Assembly (NCBI GenBank): GCA_020056645.1
Contig: JAGVHJ010000499.1
Span: forward strand, 1-7,911
From: Desulfobacterales bacterium
GTDB lineage: Bacteria; Desulfobacterota; Desulfobacteria; Desulfobacterales; JAHIVH01
Reading direction: 5' to 3'
DNA: 7,911 bases
This document shows, piece by piece, positions 1-6,572 of this stretch; the stretch's first letter is position 1, and every line of letters begins with the position of its first letter. The notes under the pieces were generated by a model. It did no database searches. It was not told the DNA's origin and worked only from the letters and a program-made list of their open reading frames with translations. Made by a program: the position numbers and the translations under genes.

Positions 1-1
1 C

Positions 2-30
2 CTTGATGATGATTATTATTCGACCATTAT
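2..30 (+). promoter_or_regulatory. Possible promoter upstream of ftsH (heat-shock-like or vegetative)
   Basis: CTTGATG at 2-8 is followed 13 bases later by GACCATTAT at 22-30. This resembles a sigma-32-type promoter (CTTGAAA, 13-15 bases, CCCCATNT), with 5 of 7 matches in the -35 box and only the CCAT core in the -10 box. A vegetative reading is also possible: TTGATG at 3-8 and TATATT at 28-33, but with a long 19-base spacer. Heat-shock control of ftsH is known in Escherichia coli, which makes the first reading attractive, but both matches are weak and the region is A+T-rich. The sequence before position 1 is not visible, so ftsH may instead be transcribed from further upstream. Confidence 0.2.
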
Positions 31-53
31 ATTTTAACAGCCACTAATCGACT

Positions 54-60
54 AGGAGGA
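54..60 (+). promoter_or_regulatory. Strong ribosome binding site fixing the TTG start of ftsH
   Basis: AGGAGGA lies 7 bases before the TTG at 68. An in-frame TAG at 53-55 overlaps the first bases of this site, so the reading frame cannot begin further upstream except at a CTG at 65, which would leave a shorter spacer. The next in-frame ATG falls inside the first membrane segment. TTG is therefore the likely start. Confidence 0.8.
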
Positions 61-67
61 TATACTG

Positions 68-1969
68 TTGAACCCGTTTTATAAAAATATTTCCCTTTGG
101 ATTGTCATTATCCTGATGATGGTGATGCTCTATAACATCTTTAACCAGCAGCCCTTGAACGAGATGAAGATCGGCTACTCCGACTTTTTAACCATGGTTG
201 AAAAAGAGATGGTCTCAAACGTTGAAATTCAGGGTCAGGAGCTATACGTCAAGGATGTGAGCGGGGCCCGATACCGGATATACGCCCCTTCAGACACCGA
301 TCTCATCAGAATTTTAAGAGAAAAAGGAGTCGCTATCGTCGCCAAACCGCCGGCGGAAACTTCATGGTTCATGTCGCTGCTTGTATCTTGGCTTCCCATG
401 ATTGTCCTGATCGGCGTTTGGATATTCTTCATGAGGCAGATGCAGGGCGGGGGTGGAAAAGCGCTCTCTTTCGGTAAAAGCCGGGCGCGGCTCCTTTCCG
501 ACTCATCGGAAAAGGTCACCTTTGCGGATGTGGCCGGGATTGACGAAGCCAAGGAAGAACTGAATGAGGTCGTCGAATTTTTAAAAGAACCTAAAAAATT
601 CACCCGTCTGGGTGGGCGGATTCCCAAGGGGGTTCTCTTGATGGGCTCTCCCGGAACCGGGAAAACCCTTCTCGCCAGGGCCATTGCCGGAGAGGCCGAC
701 GTGCCCTTCTTCACCATCAGTGGTTCCGATTTTGTTGAAATGTTTGTGGGTGTGGGAGCGTCCAGGGTCCGGGATCTTTTCGCCCAGGCCAAGAAAAACG
801 CCCCTTGTATCATTTTCATCGACGAAATCGACGCGGTGGGACGGCAGCGCGGGGCAGGGTTGGGGGGAGGTCACGACGAACGCGAGCAGACCTTGAACCA
901 GCTCCTTGTGGAAATGGATGGTTTCGAATCCAATGAAGGGGTCATTCTCATCTCCGCGACCAACAGGCCCGACGTGCTTGATCCGGCCCTTCTCAGACCT
1001 GGACGGTTCGATCGCCAAGTGGTGGTCGATCTCCCGGACATCAAAGGCCGGGAGGGTATTCTAAGGGTTCACATGAAGCGCACGCCCCTTGCAAGTGACG
1101 TGGATGTGACCACGCTTGCCAAGGGAACACCGGGATTTTCCGGGGCTGATCTTGAAAACATGATCAACGAGGCGGCCCTTCTGGCCGCCAAGCGCAATCA
1201 GGAAAAACTCCGCATGGTCGACTTCGAGGATGCGAAAGACAAGGTGTTCATGGGGCTCGAACGGAAATCCAAGATCGTGCGAGAAGATGACCGGAGGAAC
1301 ACCGCCTATCACGAAGCCGGGCACGCCCTGGTGGCCCGATTCCTTCCCCATACGGAAGCAGTCAATAAAATCACCATCATCCCTCGTGGACGCGCCGCCG
1401 GCATCACCTGGTTTCTTCCTGAAGAACGGGATTGCAAGTATAAGGATCAGCTTGAGAGCGAACTCTCCGTTGCCCTGGGTGGACGGGTTGCGGAGGAGAT
1501 CATTTTCAACCGCATCAGCACGGGCGCGTCAAACGATATCAAACAAGCCACCGCCATCGCGGAAAAGATGATCCGGAACTGGGGTATGAGCGAAACTTTG
1601 GGCCTCGTGAATTACGCCCAGAACGAAGAACATGTCTTTTTAGGCAGGGATATTGTTCAGCACCGGAATTATTCGGAAGAGACCGCGCGGAAAATCGATA
1701 TGGAGGTTACAAGGCTCATCAATAACAGTTATGTCGTCGCCAAACAGGTTCTGACCGACAATGTTGATGTTCTCCATAAACTGACCGCCCTTCTCCTTGA
1801 AAAAGAGACCGTGATGGGCAATGAACTGGACGCCCTGATCCGCGAGATGAGACCCGGAATCAGTCTCTCCACCCCTGGTGTAATCGATGAAAAACCCTCC
1901 ATGGAGCCGCCGAAGAGGGAAACGGTCTCTTCAACCGATATCGATATCATCGTGAAGGATGAGGTATGA
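68..1969 (+). CDS. ftsH: ATP-dependent zinc metalloprotease FtsH
   Basis: Membrane-anchored AAA+ protease of 633 residues, a usual length for the family. By family knowledge it forms a hexamer that extracts and degrades misfolded membrane proteins and short-lived regulators. Visible in order: membrane segment at about 9-25, extracytoplasmic domain about 30-98, second membrane segment about 101-122, a Gly-rich linker (127-130), then the AAA+ module. This has Walker A GSPGTGKT (193-200; Ser replaces the commoner second Pro), pore-loop motif FVGVG (226-230), Walker B with IDEID (251-255) and the second region of homology around 296-316 with its arginine fingers. The protease domain has HEAGH (415-419) and a probable third zinc ligand, Asp490, in STGASND. 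The C-terminal tail is acidic and variable. The start is TTG, supported by an AGGAGGA site 7 bases upstream and an in-frame stop just before it. First visible gene of an operon with folP, an adjacency also seen in E. coli. Identification is secure. Confidence 0.97.
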   Translation: MNPFYKNISLWIVIILMMVMLYNIFNQQPLNEMKIGYSDFLTMVEKEMVSNVEIQGQELYVKDVSGARYRIYAPSDTDLIRILREKGVAIVAKPPAETSWFMSLLVSWLPMIVLIGVWIFFMRQMQGGGGKALSFGKSRARLLSDSSEKVTFADVAGIDEAKEELNEVVEFLKEPKKFTRLGGRIPKGVLLMGSPGTGKTLLARAIAGEADVPFFTISGSDFVEMFVGVGASRVRDLFAQAKKNAPCIIFIDEIDAVGRQRGAGLGGGHDEREQTLNQLLVEMDGFESNEGVILISATNRPDVLDPALLRPGRFDRQVVVDLPDIKGREGILRVHMKRTPLASDVDVTTLAKGTPGFSGADLENMINEAALLAAKRNQEKLRMVDFEDAKDKVFMGLERKSKIVREDDRRNTAYHEAGHALVARFLPHTEAVNKITIIPRGRAAGITWFLPEERDCKYKDQLESELSVALGGRVAEEIIFNRISTGASNDIKQATAIAEKMIRNWGMSETLGLVNYAQNEEHVFLGRDIVQHRNYSEETARKIDMEVTRLINNSYVVAKQVLTDNVDVLHKLTALLLEKETVMGNELDALIREMRPGISLSTPGVIDEKPSMEPPKRETVSSTDIDIIVKDEV

Positions 1970-2005
1970 GAAAAGAGAGGGCGCAAATAGCGGGAGCCCT
2001 TTTTC

Positions 2006-2011
2006 TAGGGA
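2006..2011 (+). promoter_or_regulatory. Ribosome binding site supporting the folP start at 2022
   Basis: TAGGGA lies 10 bases before the ATG at 2022, with a second weak AAGG directly before that ATG. The earlier in-frame ATG at 1959 has only GAAGG abutting it with no spacer, so this site favours the shorter folP product. Confidence 0.45.
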
Positions 2012-2021
2012 ACGGCAAGGC

Positions 2022-2894
2022 ATGAACTCCTGTTATCCTATTCCTTGCGGACGATTCACCCTTGATCTGGGAAAACGCACCCTGATCATGGGTGTCCTGA
2101 ATATCACGCCTGACTCTTTTTCCGATGGGGGCCGTTTTTTTAATGGCGCGGACGCCATCCGGCAGGCGGAAAGGTTGATTGCGGAAGGGGCGGATATTCT
2201 CGATATCGGCGGCGAATCTTCTCGGCCCTTTTCCGAGCCGGTTTCCCTGGAGGAGGAGCTGAGGCGGGTCATTCCGGTGATCGAGGCCATTTCCAGGAAG
2301 ATTACCGTTCCGATCTCCATCGACACCACCAAGGCGGAAGTTGCGAGGGCCGCACTGCTCTCGGGCGCATCCATTGTGAACGATATCAGCGCCCTCAGGA
2401 TGGATCCCCGGATGGCCGATGTGGTCAGCGAGTTTGATTGTCCGTTGATTCTCATGCACATGAAGGGGTCTCCCAAAACCATGCAGGAGAATCCCCACTA
2501 TGATGATCCGGTGGGGGAGATCAAATCGTTCCTTGAAAGGGCGGTTGAAGGGGCGGAAAAAAAGGGAATCGGGCGGGCACGGATCATCGTGGACCCCGGC
2601 ATCGGCTTTGGCAAGAGCTTCGATCACAATCTCACGCTCCTCAAGAACCTAAAAGCGTTCGAAACCCTGGGGCTTCCCCTGCTGGTGGGCGCATCCCGGA
2701 AGGCCTTTATCCGAAACCTTGTACAAGAGATCTCCTCCAAGGAAGATGAGATGGAAGCGTTAAGGATGATCGACACCGGGACCCAGGCGGCCACTGCCGC
2801 CGCCATCTTGAACGGCGCCCATATTGTTAGAGTGCACGATGTGCGCATGGCCGCGGCGACAGCAAGGGTTATAGACGCCATTAAAAAAGGATAA
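2022..2894 (+). CDS. folP: Dihydropteroate synthase
   Basis: Cytosolic folate-pathway enzyme joining 7,8-dihydropterin pyrophosphate to p-aminobenzoate to make dihydropteroate; target of sulfonamides. The 290-residue product is a single TIM-barrel domain, close to the E. coli length. Motifs: MGVLNITPDSFSDGG (23-37, with the metal/diphosphate Asn27), GGESSRP (63-69), SIDTTK (99-104), ND (120-121), MHMKG (145-149), DPGIGFGK (191-198), GASRK (223-227) and RVHD (270-273). The expected active-site Arg68, Asp101, Asn120, Asp191, Lys227, Arg270 and His272 are all present. An in-frame ATG at 1959 would add 21 residues (311 in all) and overlap the end of ftsH; I prefer 2022 because those residues are not family-like and 1959 lacks a spaced ribosome site. 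The loop after SSRP carries Phe-Ser-Glu where E. coli has Gly-Ala-Ala. Function is secure; the exact start is less so. Confidence 0.93.
   Translation: MNSCYPIPCGRFTLDLGKRTLIMGVLNITPDSFSDGGRFFNGADAIRQAERLIAEGADILDIGGESSRPFSEPVSLEEELRRVIPVIEAISRKITVPISIDTTKAEVARAALLSGASIVNDISALRMDPRMADVVSEFDCPLILMHMKGSPKTMQENPHYDDPVGEIKSFLERAVEGAEKKGIGRARIIVDPGIGFGKSFDHNLTLLKNLKAFETLGLPLLVGASRKAFIRNLVQEISSKEDEMEALRMIDTGTQAATAAAILNGAHIVRVHDVRMAAATARVIDAIKKG
2887..2891 (+). promoter_or_regulatory. Ribosome binding site of coaX inside the end of folP
   Basis: AAGGA lies 7 bases before the coaX ATG at 2899 and overlaps the last folP codons; the folP stop is at 2892-2894. This arrangement implies co-transcription and probably translational coupling of the two genes. 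Confidence 0.7.
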
Positions 2895-2898
2895 TCAC

Positions 2899-3705
2899 AT
2901 GCTCTTTGTCATTGATGTCGGCAACACCAATACGGTCATGGGGATCTTCGATAACAAGGCCCAGATCCAGGAGTGGCGAATCCGGACCGTCAAGGATGGA
3001 ACGGAAGATGAATTCCATGTGCTCCTATCCGCCCTTTTCAGGGAGGCGAACCTTCGTTTCGATCAGATCGATAAAACGATCGTCGCAAGCGTGGTGCCGC
3101 CCATGGTGACCATCCTCGACGCATTCTGCGTGAAATATTTGAAGCAGACGGCTCTATTTATCGATGCGGAAACGGTCTCCTCCATCATGCCGGTTCGCTA
3201 CAACAACCCTTTGGAAGTGGGCGCGGACCGGATCGTGAACGCCATCGCCGCCTATGAAAAATACAAATGCCCCCTGATTGTGGTGGATTTCGGCACCGCC
3301 ACCACCTTCGATGTGGTTACCGAAAAGGGAGAATACCTGGGGGGGGCGATCACGCCAGGTATTGGCATCTCCGCCGAAGCCCTCTTCCAGAGGACCTCCA
3401 AGCTGCCTCGGGTGGAACTATTGTCACCGCCTAAAACCGCCATCGGCCTTGATACGGCAAGCAGCATGAAGTCGGGGATTATTTTCGGATACGCGGGCCT
3501 TGTGGATGGCATGGTCCAGCGGATCAGAAAGGAGATGACCGGAGACCCGCCAAAAGTGATCGCCACCGGCGGTCTCGCGCCGTTGATGCGTAACGTGTCA
3601 AACGCCATCGAAGCAATCGAACCCTCCTTGACCCTGGATGGCCTTCGAATCATCAGCGAGCGACTTGCAGCATCACCCTTAAAAAAGGCAAGGCGACATG
3701 TCTGA
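2899..3705 (+). CDS. coaX: Type III pantothenate kinase
   Basis: Catalyses ATP-dependent phosphorylation of pantothenate to 4'-phosphopantothenate, the first step of coenzyme A synthesis. The 268 residues match the type III (CoaX) family, of the ASKHA fold, unrelated to E. coli CoaA. Motifs: IDVGNTNT (5-12; phosphate-1 loop with Asp6), GADR (108-111; Asp110 is the probable catalytic base), VDFGTATT (129-136; phosphate-2), GGAITPGI (148-155) and TGGLAP (223-228; adenosine region). By family knowledge it needs a monovalent cation and is insensitive to CoA feedback. The ATG has a good AAGGA site and follows the folP stop by 4 bases, so it belongs to the same operon. A run of eight G at 3339-3346 lies in the codons for the conserved LGGA segment and is kept in frame. 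The basic C-terminal tail (KKARRHV) is variable in the family. Identification is secure. Confidence 0.96.
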   Translation: MLFVIDVGNTNTVMGIFDNKAQIQEWRIRTVKDGTEDEFHVLLSALFREANLRFDQIDKTIVASVVPPMVTILDAFCVKYLKQTALFIDAETVSSIMPVRYNNPLEVGADRIVNAIAAYEKYKCPLIVVDFGTATTFDVVTEKGEYLGGAITPGIGISAEALFQRTSKLPRVELLSPPKTAIGLDTASSMKSGIIFGYAGLVDGMVQRIRKEMTGDPPKVIATGGLAPLMRNVSNAIEAIEPSLTLDGLRIISERLAASPLKKARRHV

Positions 3706-3739
3706 AGAAGGCGTCAATCCAGATGGCTCAAACAACTGA
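3698..3739 (+). other. 13-codon mini-ORF overlapping the coaX stop
   Basis: An ATG at 3698 lies in the last coaX codons and opens a frame for a 13-residue hydrophilic peptide, MSEEGVNPDGSNN, ending in TGA at 3737-3739. AAGG at 3690-3693 is 4 bases before the ATG, an overlapping start typical of translationally coupled operons. It may be chance, a short leader-like peptide, or the surviving first codons of a lost downstream gene. Nothing in the sequence proves expression. Confidence 0.15.
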
Positions 3740-3758
3740 AAAAAAGTGACCCCGTCAC
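3739..3758 (-). terminator. Rho-independent terminator of the radical SAM-maf unit
   Basis: Read on the minus strand, GTGAC-GGG-GTCAC forms a perfect 5-bp stem with a 3-base loop, followed directly by seven T. The stem includes the TGA stop codon of the maf gene (3755-3757). The stem is short, so efficiency is uncertain, but the orientation clearly serves the minus-strand unit: on the plus strand the hairpin is preceded by A7 and not followed by a T tract. Confidence 0.6.
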
Positions 3759-6553
3759 AGAAACTCCCTTGCCGTCTTGAGGTTTTCTCTCGCCTCCATG
3801 TCATCCCCATTCCGCTTAAGAACCGCTTCATAGGCCGCGATAGCCGCCAGAGGTTCTTTCATTTTAAGGTAACAATCGCCCATTTTTCTTAATCCATCCC
3901 CTTGGGCGGGCAGGGCAAGAAATCCATTTTCATAGGCGATCAAGGCGGCCTGAAAATCACCACTTTCAAACAACACATCTCCGATCTCGATCCACAGTAG
4001 GGCATTTTTCGGATTAAGCCGGACCGCCTCTTTCAGGTGGTTGATCCCGTCATCGAACGCGCCTTTTTCAAGAAGCCATCTTGCAAGGAGGGCATGCCAG
4101 GAGTCCTCTTCCGGCTTGCCTGAAACAGCCTTCTTGAGATGCTCCAAGGCCTTGGAACGCTTACCGGTCCGGTCGTCGAGAAGGGCGTTCAAGTAGAACC
4201 ATTCCGGGAAAAGATCCCCATAGGGACTCCACCAGTCGAGAAGAAGCTCTGCCTTACGGAATGAGGATTTTTCGATATTTGTCTGAATCTGGACGCCATC
4301 GCCGCCCCAGATCTCCTGGATTTTTGCATTCGCCCACGCCCTGCCTCGGCTGATCGACCGGAACCGCCTGAGCCACTCCTTCACAGGCCCGAAGCGGCCC
4401 CGGATGTTTTTCAAGAGCCCCTCCGCCGCTCGATCTTTATAGGCGATCACTTCATCTCCCAACGATGGCGACTGTGCAGCCGCCTGTTGAAAGAGTCTTT
4501 CCCCCTCATCGAATTGAAGCCGTTCGAACCTGGAAATTCCCAGCAAAAAGAGCGACCGGGGAGAAAATTCCATTCCGGCCACGCGCATTGTAGAAAAAAT
4601 TTCTTCCATCAGCAGATAATCACCCGATTCAACATAAAGCGCAAGGAGATCCGGCAAACGGCCCTGGTTCTCCCCGCCACGCTTATAGCCGATTTCCTTT
4701 TCAAGATACGTGGAAAGAGCCGATACGCGTTTTTCATATTCCTTGAGGAGAGTCAAATGGGTCTCGTTTTCAAATAGCATAATGTCGAGCATATCTCTCA
4801 CGCCCTCGACATAATTTTTTTCCATGATTTGTTTGTTTAAAACGACGCGCCGGTCGATTTCAAGGGCGGCGCCATAAAAGAGACCGTTGATGCAGGCCAT
4901 TCTGTCCGAGTGTATTTTCAGAGAATTGAGCGTCATGACCTCTTGATTAATATCGGGAGGGAGTTGATCCGGACAAAAAACGCTGGCAAGCCGGCCCTCT
5001 TCCGCCTGGATTTTCGCCTGAATTTTTTTAACCTGCTCATAGGTTTCGTTCACCCATTTTATTTTTTTCCCGATTTTCTCCGCCATCCCCTCACATGCAT
5101 GGAGCAGTTTTTCCCCATCCCGGTCTTGCGATTTCTTCATCGTGGCGTAAGCGATGATCTCTCCCGGTGAGAGCGTTTCAGTAAGATAACGGGCGAGCAC
5201 CGTGTCCAGTGACAGCACGGTGGTCTCCTTGATATGGGCTCCCCTTTTGGAGGCGTTGATATAGGTCCCTGGATGGGTGCGAATGGCGGTTTCAAACCCG
5301 GTCTTGAATGCGAGAAACCCCCGGTGAGTTCTCAATGGTTCGCCCGTTATGCCTGTCACGGGTACGATATGGTTCTCGGGGAAGACCCCTTCTGAAGAAA
5401 AGACCGATCCTACAGCATGGCTCGTTTTGTCGGAGGTATAGGATAGATCCTGCCCCACAAAAATAATAGGAGAGGCTTCAATCAAAAGGGCAAGACCTAG
5501 GGACAAATGGGCCACAGTCATGGAATCGGTGAGAGTGGAGGTGACACCCAGACCATGCCGGACCCATTCCTGGCTTTGATTATTCTGAAAGGCGTAAAAA
5601 AGATGGCGGGCGGGAATGCGTTTGGGAATCATGGGGCAGGCGCTGATTTCAAAGACAATGGCATAGGTGGGATTGCCATTGCCGATGAATGGCGCAAGCT
5701 TTTCGAAATTGACCTCCCTGAAATCCAGCGTCGTGACAAAATCAGGGGATATTCCCACCTCCATGAGCGGCTTCAATGCTGAATCCACGGCGATCATCAC
5801 GCACCTGCCCGCCGCTTTTTTGATCTCCGGAAGGCTTTCGGTTAGTGACGGGCCTGCTGAAATCAGAAGGGCGGGTCTGTTTTTAAATGCGCCTTTGAGA
5901 CATTCCACCGAAGAGGCATGGGCCGCAAGCGTCAAATTATGGAACATGTTTTGTGTTGCAATCTGCGTGTTGTTGGCATTCGTGGCTGAAACCACCGAAA
6001 TCTGGTTGGCTGTTTCATAGGCTTTCTGATTGATGGGGATATAGAGATCGGGTCTCCAATGGAAGAGGGGAGAGAGGTTCATCAAATGAATTTTATCACC
6101 TGCCGAAAGCGTCACCCGCCTTCTGAACGCCTCCCAATCTGGTTCGCCTATAAAAAAAAACACTTTATCCGATAGAATCAAGGGGCGCAGATCAGAGGCG
6201 GCCATCGCCATCTGAAATATTTCAACGCTTGGCTCACATATGATGAGCTGATGAATACGCAGCTTCTCCCTGAGAACCGACATCGGGCCATAGCCTAGCC
6301 CCATGCCGATGAAAATAACGCTTTGCTCCCCCCCCTCTTTCTCAATCATATTCAATTGGAGCTTGCACTCTTCCAGTGGATTATCTGGGTTATAAACAAA
6401 CAGCTCCTTGCCGGTTATATCTTTCAGCCGCAAGTTGGGGAGGGGCGGGGCCGGGGATAGATACGAATGAACTTCTCCGGAAGAACGAATTTTATATACC
6501 AACGCGGAATCTTTCCGGCGTAATGCTTCGATATTATCGCTTAAATATGACAT
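3755..6553 (-). CDS. Maf/DUF115-family putative protein glycosyltransferase with C-terminal TPR-like repeats
   Basis: A 932-residue cytosolic protein of the motility-associated factor family (MAF_flag10/DUF115, PF01973). Characterised members are needed for glycosylation of flagellin with nonulosonic acids (Campylobacter, Aeromonas, Magnetospirillum). Visible regions: an N-terminal domain with the Gly-rich motif FIGMGLGYG (81-89); the DUF115 core at about 210-380, marked by ALLISAGPSL (228-237), VDSALKPLMEVGISPDFVTT (256-275) and FVGQDLSYT (365-373); a long charged helical stretch about 465-625; and repeated helix pairs of TPR type from about 785 to the end, with units such as residues 817-848 and 850-881. 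There is no signal peptide or membrane segment. The start is ATG, 19 bases after the radical SAM stop; the nearest ribosome-like AGG is about 12 bases upstream, so translation may depend on coupling. Eight G at codons 73-76 and nine T at codons 132-134 could promote slippage. The family call is firm; the acceptor protein and sugar donor are unknown. Confidence 0.85.
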   Translation of the reverse strand: MSYLSDNIEALRRKDSALVYKIRSSGEVHSYLSPAPPLPNLRLKDITGKELFVYNPDNPLEECKLQLNMIEKEGGEQSVIFIGMGLGYGPMSVLREKLRIHQLIICEPSVEIFQMAMAASDLRPLILSDKVFFFIGEPDWEAFRRRVTLSAGDKIHLMNLSPLFHWRPDLYIPINQKAYETANQISVVSATNANNTQIATQNMFHNLTLAAHASSVECLKGAFKNRPALLISAGPSLTESLPEIKKAAGRCVMIAVDSALKPLMEVGISPDFVTTLDFREVNFEKLAPFIGNGNPTYAIVFEISACPMIPKRIPARHLFYAFQNNQSQEWVRHGLGVTSTLTDSMTVAHLSLGLALLIEASPIIFVGQDLSYTSDKTSHAVGSVFSSEGVFPENHIVPVTGITGEPLRTHRGFLAFKTGFETAIRTHPGTYINASKRGAHIKETTVLSLDTVLARYLTETLSPGEIIAYATMKKSQDRDGEKLLHACEGMAEKIGKKIKWVNETYEQVKKIQAKIQAEEGRLASVFCPDQLPPDINQEVMTLNSLKIHSDRMACINGLFYGAALEIDRRVVLNKQIMEKNYVEGVRDMLDIMLFENETHLTLLKEYEKRVSALSTYLEKEIGYKRGGENQGRLPDLLALYVESGDYLLMEEIFSTMRVAGMEFSPRSLFLLGISRFERLQFDEGERLFQQAAAQSPSLGDEVIAYKDRAAEGLLKNIRGRFGPVKEWLRRFRSISRGRAWANAKIQEIWGGDGVQIQTNIEKSSFRKAELLLDWWSPYGDLFPEWFYLNALLDDRTGKRSKALEHLKKAVSGKPEEDSWHALLARWLLEKGAFDDGINHLKEAVRLNPKNALLWIEIGDVLFESGDFQAALIAYENGFLALPAQGDGLRKMGDCYLKMKEPLAAIAAYEAVLKRNGDDMEARENLKTAREFL
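6152..6160 (-). repeat. T9 homopolymer tract in maf coding strand
   Basis: Nine consecutive T on the coding strand encode Phe132-Phe133-Phe134 of the Maf-family protein. Runs of this length can cause polymerase slippage during replication or transcription. The frame is intact here. Confidence 0.9.
6328..6335 (-). repeat. G8 homopolymer tract in maf coding strand
   Basis: Eight consecutive G on the coding strand span the end of codon 73 to the first base of codon 76 (Glu-Gly-Gly-Glu). Losing one G would bring a TAG after about 85 residues; gaining one would bring a TGA after about 106. The gene is in the open phase in this sequence. Confidence 0.9.
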
Positions 6554-6572
6554 AAAGAACTATGACCTATTG

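Noticed and set aside
1..47. C-terminal end of an upstream gene
   Set aside because: Two frames are open from the edge (stops at 35-37 and 45-47), giving only 11-14 codons each; nothing distinguishes a real gene end from chance.
235..1018. Two long minus-strand frames opposite ftsH (235-819 and 581-1018)
   Set aside because: They lie entirely under the conserved FtsH membrane and AAA+ regions, overlap each other and show no domain, so they are shadows.
1959..2021. Longer folP start at 1959 overlapping the end of ftsH
   Set aside because: The extra 21 residues are not family-like and the ATG has no properly spaced ribosome site; kept only as an alternative.
1947..2627. 226-codon open frame on the minus strand opposite folP
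   Set aside because: It is antisense to a well-conserved enzyme, has low-complexity Arg/Gly/Pro/His-rich translation and no recognisable domain; it follows from codon bias of folP.
2022..2894. Acquired sulfonamide-resistance (Sul-type) dihydropteroate synthase
   Set aside because: The gene sits in a housekeeping operon after ftsH, keeps GGES-SRP and the other chromosomal FolP motifs, and has no mobile element nearby.
3339..3346. G8 tract in coaX as a phase-variation site
   Set aside because: CoaX is probably essential and the G run encodes the conserved LGGA segment, so the tract is explained by protein constraint; it serves as a caution for the maf tract.
3676..3758. Terminator for the plus-strand operon after coaX
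   Set aside because: The CCTT/AAGG pairing at 3677-3688 has only a 4-bp stem and lies inside coaX, and the hairpin at 3746-3758 has no T tract on this strand.
5507..6020. Plus-strand frames within maf (5507-5782 and 5667-6020)
   Set aside because: They are antisense to the DUF115 core, which has clear family motifs; no ribosome site or recognisable product.
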